Below are positions 62,406 through 64,000 of a stretch of 64,000 bases of DNA, one piece after another; position 1 is the first letter of the stretch, and every line of letters starts with the position of its first letter. The notes below the pieces were generated by a model, which was not told the DNA's origin, did not search any database, and saw nothing but the letters and a program-made list of their open reading frames with translations. Position numbers and translations under genes: made by a program. The DNA comes from Fidelibacterota bacterium (lineage in GTDB: Bacteria > Fidelibacterota > Marinisomatia > SCGC-AAA003-L08 > JACNLC01). The stretch covers positions 1 through 64,000 of the forward strand of contig JABHXA010000011.1 of assembly GCA_018657495.1 (NCBI GenBank). Direction: 5' to 3'.

Positions 62406-63635
62406 TTAAACTCTTTTTCCTGCCATGGTCATTTGGGCTTCAATAGGTAGCTCTGCTCCTTTAAGTAGCAAATTCCAATACATCCATCTGAACATCATTT
62501 TGCCATAATGATTCATTTTTGTCTCTTCAAGAAGTGAAAAAGGACCAATGCCAGGTAAAGGGAATTTCCCCGGCAGGGGTTCTGTATCATAATTGAAATC
62601 GATGAGAATACCTTTACCGAATCCGGACTCAATGTAGCAATTTGCATGTCCGTCAAATTTTGCCTTCATGGGTCTATTATCAATAATTGAAAGGAAATTA
62701 TCAAAAAGAATATCTGCTTGAAAATGCGCTACAGAACCGGCTTTTGAACTGGGTAAGTCGGTTGCATCACCTAATACAAAAATATTTTCGAATTTTTTGG
62801 ATTGCAATGTTTCCTTGTCTGTGGGAATGAAATTGAGCTCATCTCCTAATCCAGACCGTTCGATAACCGGGTCACCCATATTAGTTGGAATGGAGATAAG
62901 GAGATCATACGAAATTTCTTTTTCCTCCCATGAGACGATTTTGTTTTCGGCTGGTTCAACGCGGGCAATATTGTAGTCAGAAGTGAGGTTAATATTCTTT
63001 TTATCGAGGAAATCACCAAATACTTTTGAGGCTCTTGGTTTAGTAAATGCCCCGGGCAAAGGCGTCACATATTCAATCTCAACTTTATCCCGTATGCCCT
63101 GTTCGGTAAACCACCAATCGGAGAGAAATACAAACTCAAGTGGAGCAACAGGACATTTAATCGGCATCTCAGCTATATTGAGAACCAGTTTTCCACCTTC
63201 CCAGTATTTTAAGTATTTCGCAAGGGCGAGAGAGCCCTCAATGGTGTAAAAATCAAATATATTCTTATGCCAGCCTTCACCCTGAAGTCCTTCAGTTTCG
63301 CCAGGGTTAATTTTTGATCCAGTGGCAATAAAAAGAAAATCATATTTTAACACTTTGCCGTTATCCAGTAATACTTGATTCTGATCGGGTATGATTTTGT
63401 CTATCCCTGAAAAAATAACATCAACACCAGATGGGAAAAAATCACGTTTTGGTTTCATCACATCTTTTTTAGTATAGATTCCAAAAGGAATAAATAGGAA
63501 TCCTGGTTGATAATAATGGGTCTCATATTGATCTACTACGGTGATTTGCCATTCATCTTTGTCCAATACAGGTTCCAGCTTATTTACCATCATAGTACCG
63601 GCAGTACCGGCGCCTAAAATTAGAAGTTGTTTCAT
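62406..63635 (-). CDS. Sulfide:quinone oxidoreductase-like flavoprotein
   Basis: The 409-residue protein has an N-terminal FAD motif (LILGAGTAGTMMVNKL), an ATG motif (IATGSKINPG) and the second FAD site (FVLGDATDLPSSKAG). Two Cys in positions typical of SQR are Cys161 in KCPVAPLE and Cys333 in ANCYIE; the third Cys of classic SQR types is absent. A C-terminal amphipathic region (HYGKMMFRWMYWNLLLKG) may dock to the membrane. It is expected to oxidise sulfide to sulfane sulfur and feed quinone, or act on a related persulfide. It lies 14 nt after the MerR-type gene. Confidence 0.9.
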   Translation of the reverse strand: MKQLLILGAGTAGTMMVNKLEPVLDKDEWQITVVDQYETHYYQPGFLFIPFGIYTKKDVMKPKRDFFPSGVDVIFSGIDKIIPDQNQVLLDNGKVLKYDFLFIATGSKINPGETEGLQGEGWHKNIFDFYTIEGSLALAKYLKYWEGGKLVLNIAEMPIKCPVAPLEFVFLSDWWFTEQGIRDKVEIEYVTPLPGAFTKPRASKVFGDFLDKKNINLTSDYNIARVEPAENKIVSWEEKEISYDLLISIPTNMGDPVIERSGLGDELNFIPTDKETLQSKKFENIFVLGDATDLPSSKAGSVAHFQADILFDNFLSIIDNRPMKAKFDGHANCYIESGFGKGILIDFNYDTEPLPGKFPLPGIGPFSLLEETKMNHYGKMMFRWMYWNLLLKGAELPIEAQMTMAGKRV

Positions 63636-63649
63636 TTTGCGACCATTAG

Positions 63650-64000
63650 TTACATTAGTTGTTTTAATTCAAAATTTTTGAGATACGATTTTAAATCACT
63701 GCATTTTTCCGGCAATTTGTAAACTTCACAGATTCTGCAGTCTTCATCAATGCAATGCCTGCCCTTATTTGGTACTTCCCAACAGGGCTGCGATGCCGAC
63801 GTATATGCATCACAATTTTCTCTGTCTTCATCAGAACATGGACGAATTAGCCAGCAGGGGACCAAAGCAAATTGGGCTTTGATACCGGCAATATTTAGTC
63901 CCATATCATCCAGGTAACTCCGAATACATATTAATCTCTTGATATCTACTTCTGAAAATAGATGACGATTTGTTGGCGTTTTGAAAGGTATAAGCAATCC
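63650..64000 (-). CDS. MerR-family regulator with seven-Cys module, cut by the right edge
   Basis: The frame is open to the right edge (GGA codon at 64000), and the N-terminal half of the helix-turn-helix is missing. The visible part reads GLLIPFKTPTNRHLFSEVDI, the wing of a MerR domain, so the TTG at 63997 is not a real start. The C-terminal Cys are spaced CX5CX7CX9CX9CX4CX2C, identical to the regulator at 8374-8820, with one more Cys further on. It heads the SQR-DUF1641-TusE-DsrE2 group and probably controls it. Confidence 0.9.
   Translation of the reverse strand, partial: GLLIPFKTPTNRHLFSEVDIKRLICIRSYLDDMGLNIAGIKAQFALVPCWLIRPCSDEDRENCDAYTSASQPCWEVPNKGRHCIDEDCRICEVYKLPEKCSDLKSYLKNFELKQLM

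Overview
The window looks like a chromosomal segment of an AT-rich, Gram-negative, anaerobic or facultative bacterium of the FCB group, most like Candidatus Marinimicrobia (Neomarinimicrobiota) or a relative. The clues are PorE-like and PorZ-like proteins of a type IX secretion flavour, a dockerin-tailed M1 peptidase, SppA, TonB and FadL-type outer-membrane proteins, and low GC. This placement is inferred from gene content; there is no rRNA gene in the window. I saw no tRNA, CRISPR array, insertion sequence or phage gene.

Layout. (1) 1-8820, minus strand: an electron-transfer island. A MerR-type regulator with a 7-Cys tail precedes an 11-heme lipoprotein cytochrome split by an in-frame TGA (likely selenocysteine) and a double-rhodanese lipoprotein. 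A porin/cytochrome operon follows: outer-membrane barrel, 11-heme periplasmic cytochrome and a 27-heme repeat cytochrome. A further multiheme cytochrome runs off the left edge. (2) 9314-16488, minus strand: rsmE, then a polysulfide/thiosulfate-reductase-type operon (molybdopterin subunit with Tat signal, 4Fe-4S subunit, NrfD membrane subunit) with two YeeE/YedE sulfur-transport proteins and a rhodanese lacking its catalytic Cys, then a universal stress protein. (3) 16585-29266, plus strand: DUF885 lipoprotein, 7TM/GGDEF cyclase, SppA fusion, then a transketolase-aminotransferase-barrel-tryptophanase-YjbQ run. (4) 29267-31777, minus: M1 peptidase and a lipoprotein. (5) 32118-37989, plus: ribD-ribE-ribBA-ribH and a PorZ-like propeller protein. 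(6) 37979-44860, minus: a TPP riboswitch heads TonB receptor, SSS symporter, OPT transporter and adenosine deaminase. (7) 45140-58234: PorE-like protein, SuhB and AGCS symporter (minus), then meaB-tatC-polyprenyl synthase-pgsA-ftsY-rimO-epimerase-uvrC-glycosyltransferase. (8) 58410-64000, minus: FadL-like porin, DUF302-like protein, DsrE2, TusE/DsrC-like, DUF1641, SQR-like flavoprotein and a second 7-Cys MerR regulator cut by the right edge.

How it fits together (inference). Both ends carry redox modules headed by paralogous MerR regulators with identical Cys spacing. At the left, reducing equivalents could cross the outer membrane through the porin plus multiheme cytochromes; the Psr-type enzyme and YeeE/YedE proteins handle sulfane sulfur; at the right, the SQR-like protein with DsrE2 and TusE relays sulfane sulfur. 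The picture is a sulfur-cycling cell with an extracellular-electron-transfer option. The most unusual items are the putative selenocysteine multiheme cytochrome with a SECIS-like hairpin just after the UGA, and the 27-heme protein built from eleven two-heme repeats.
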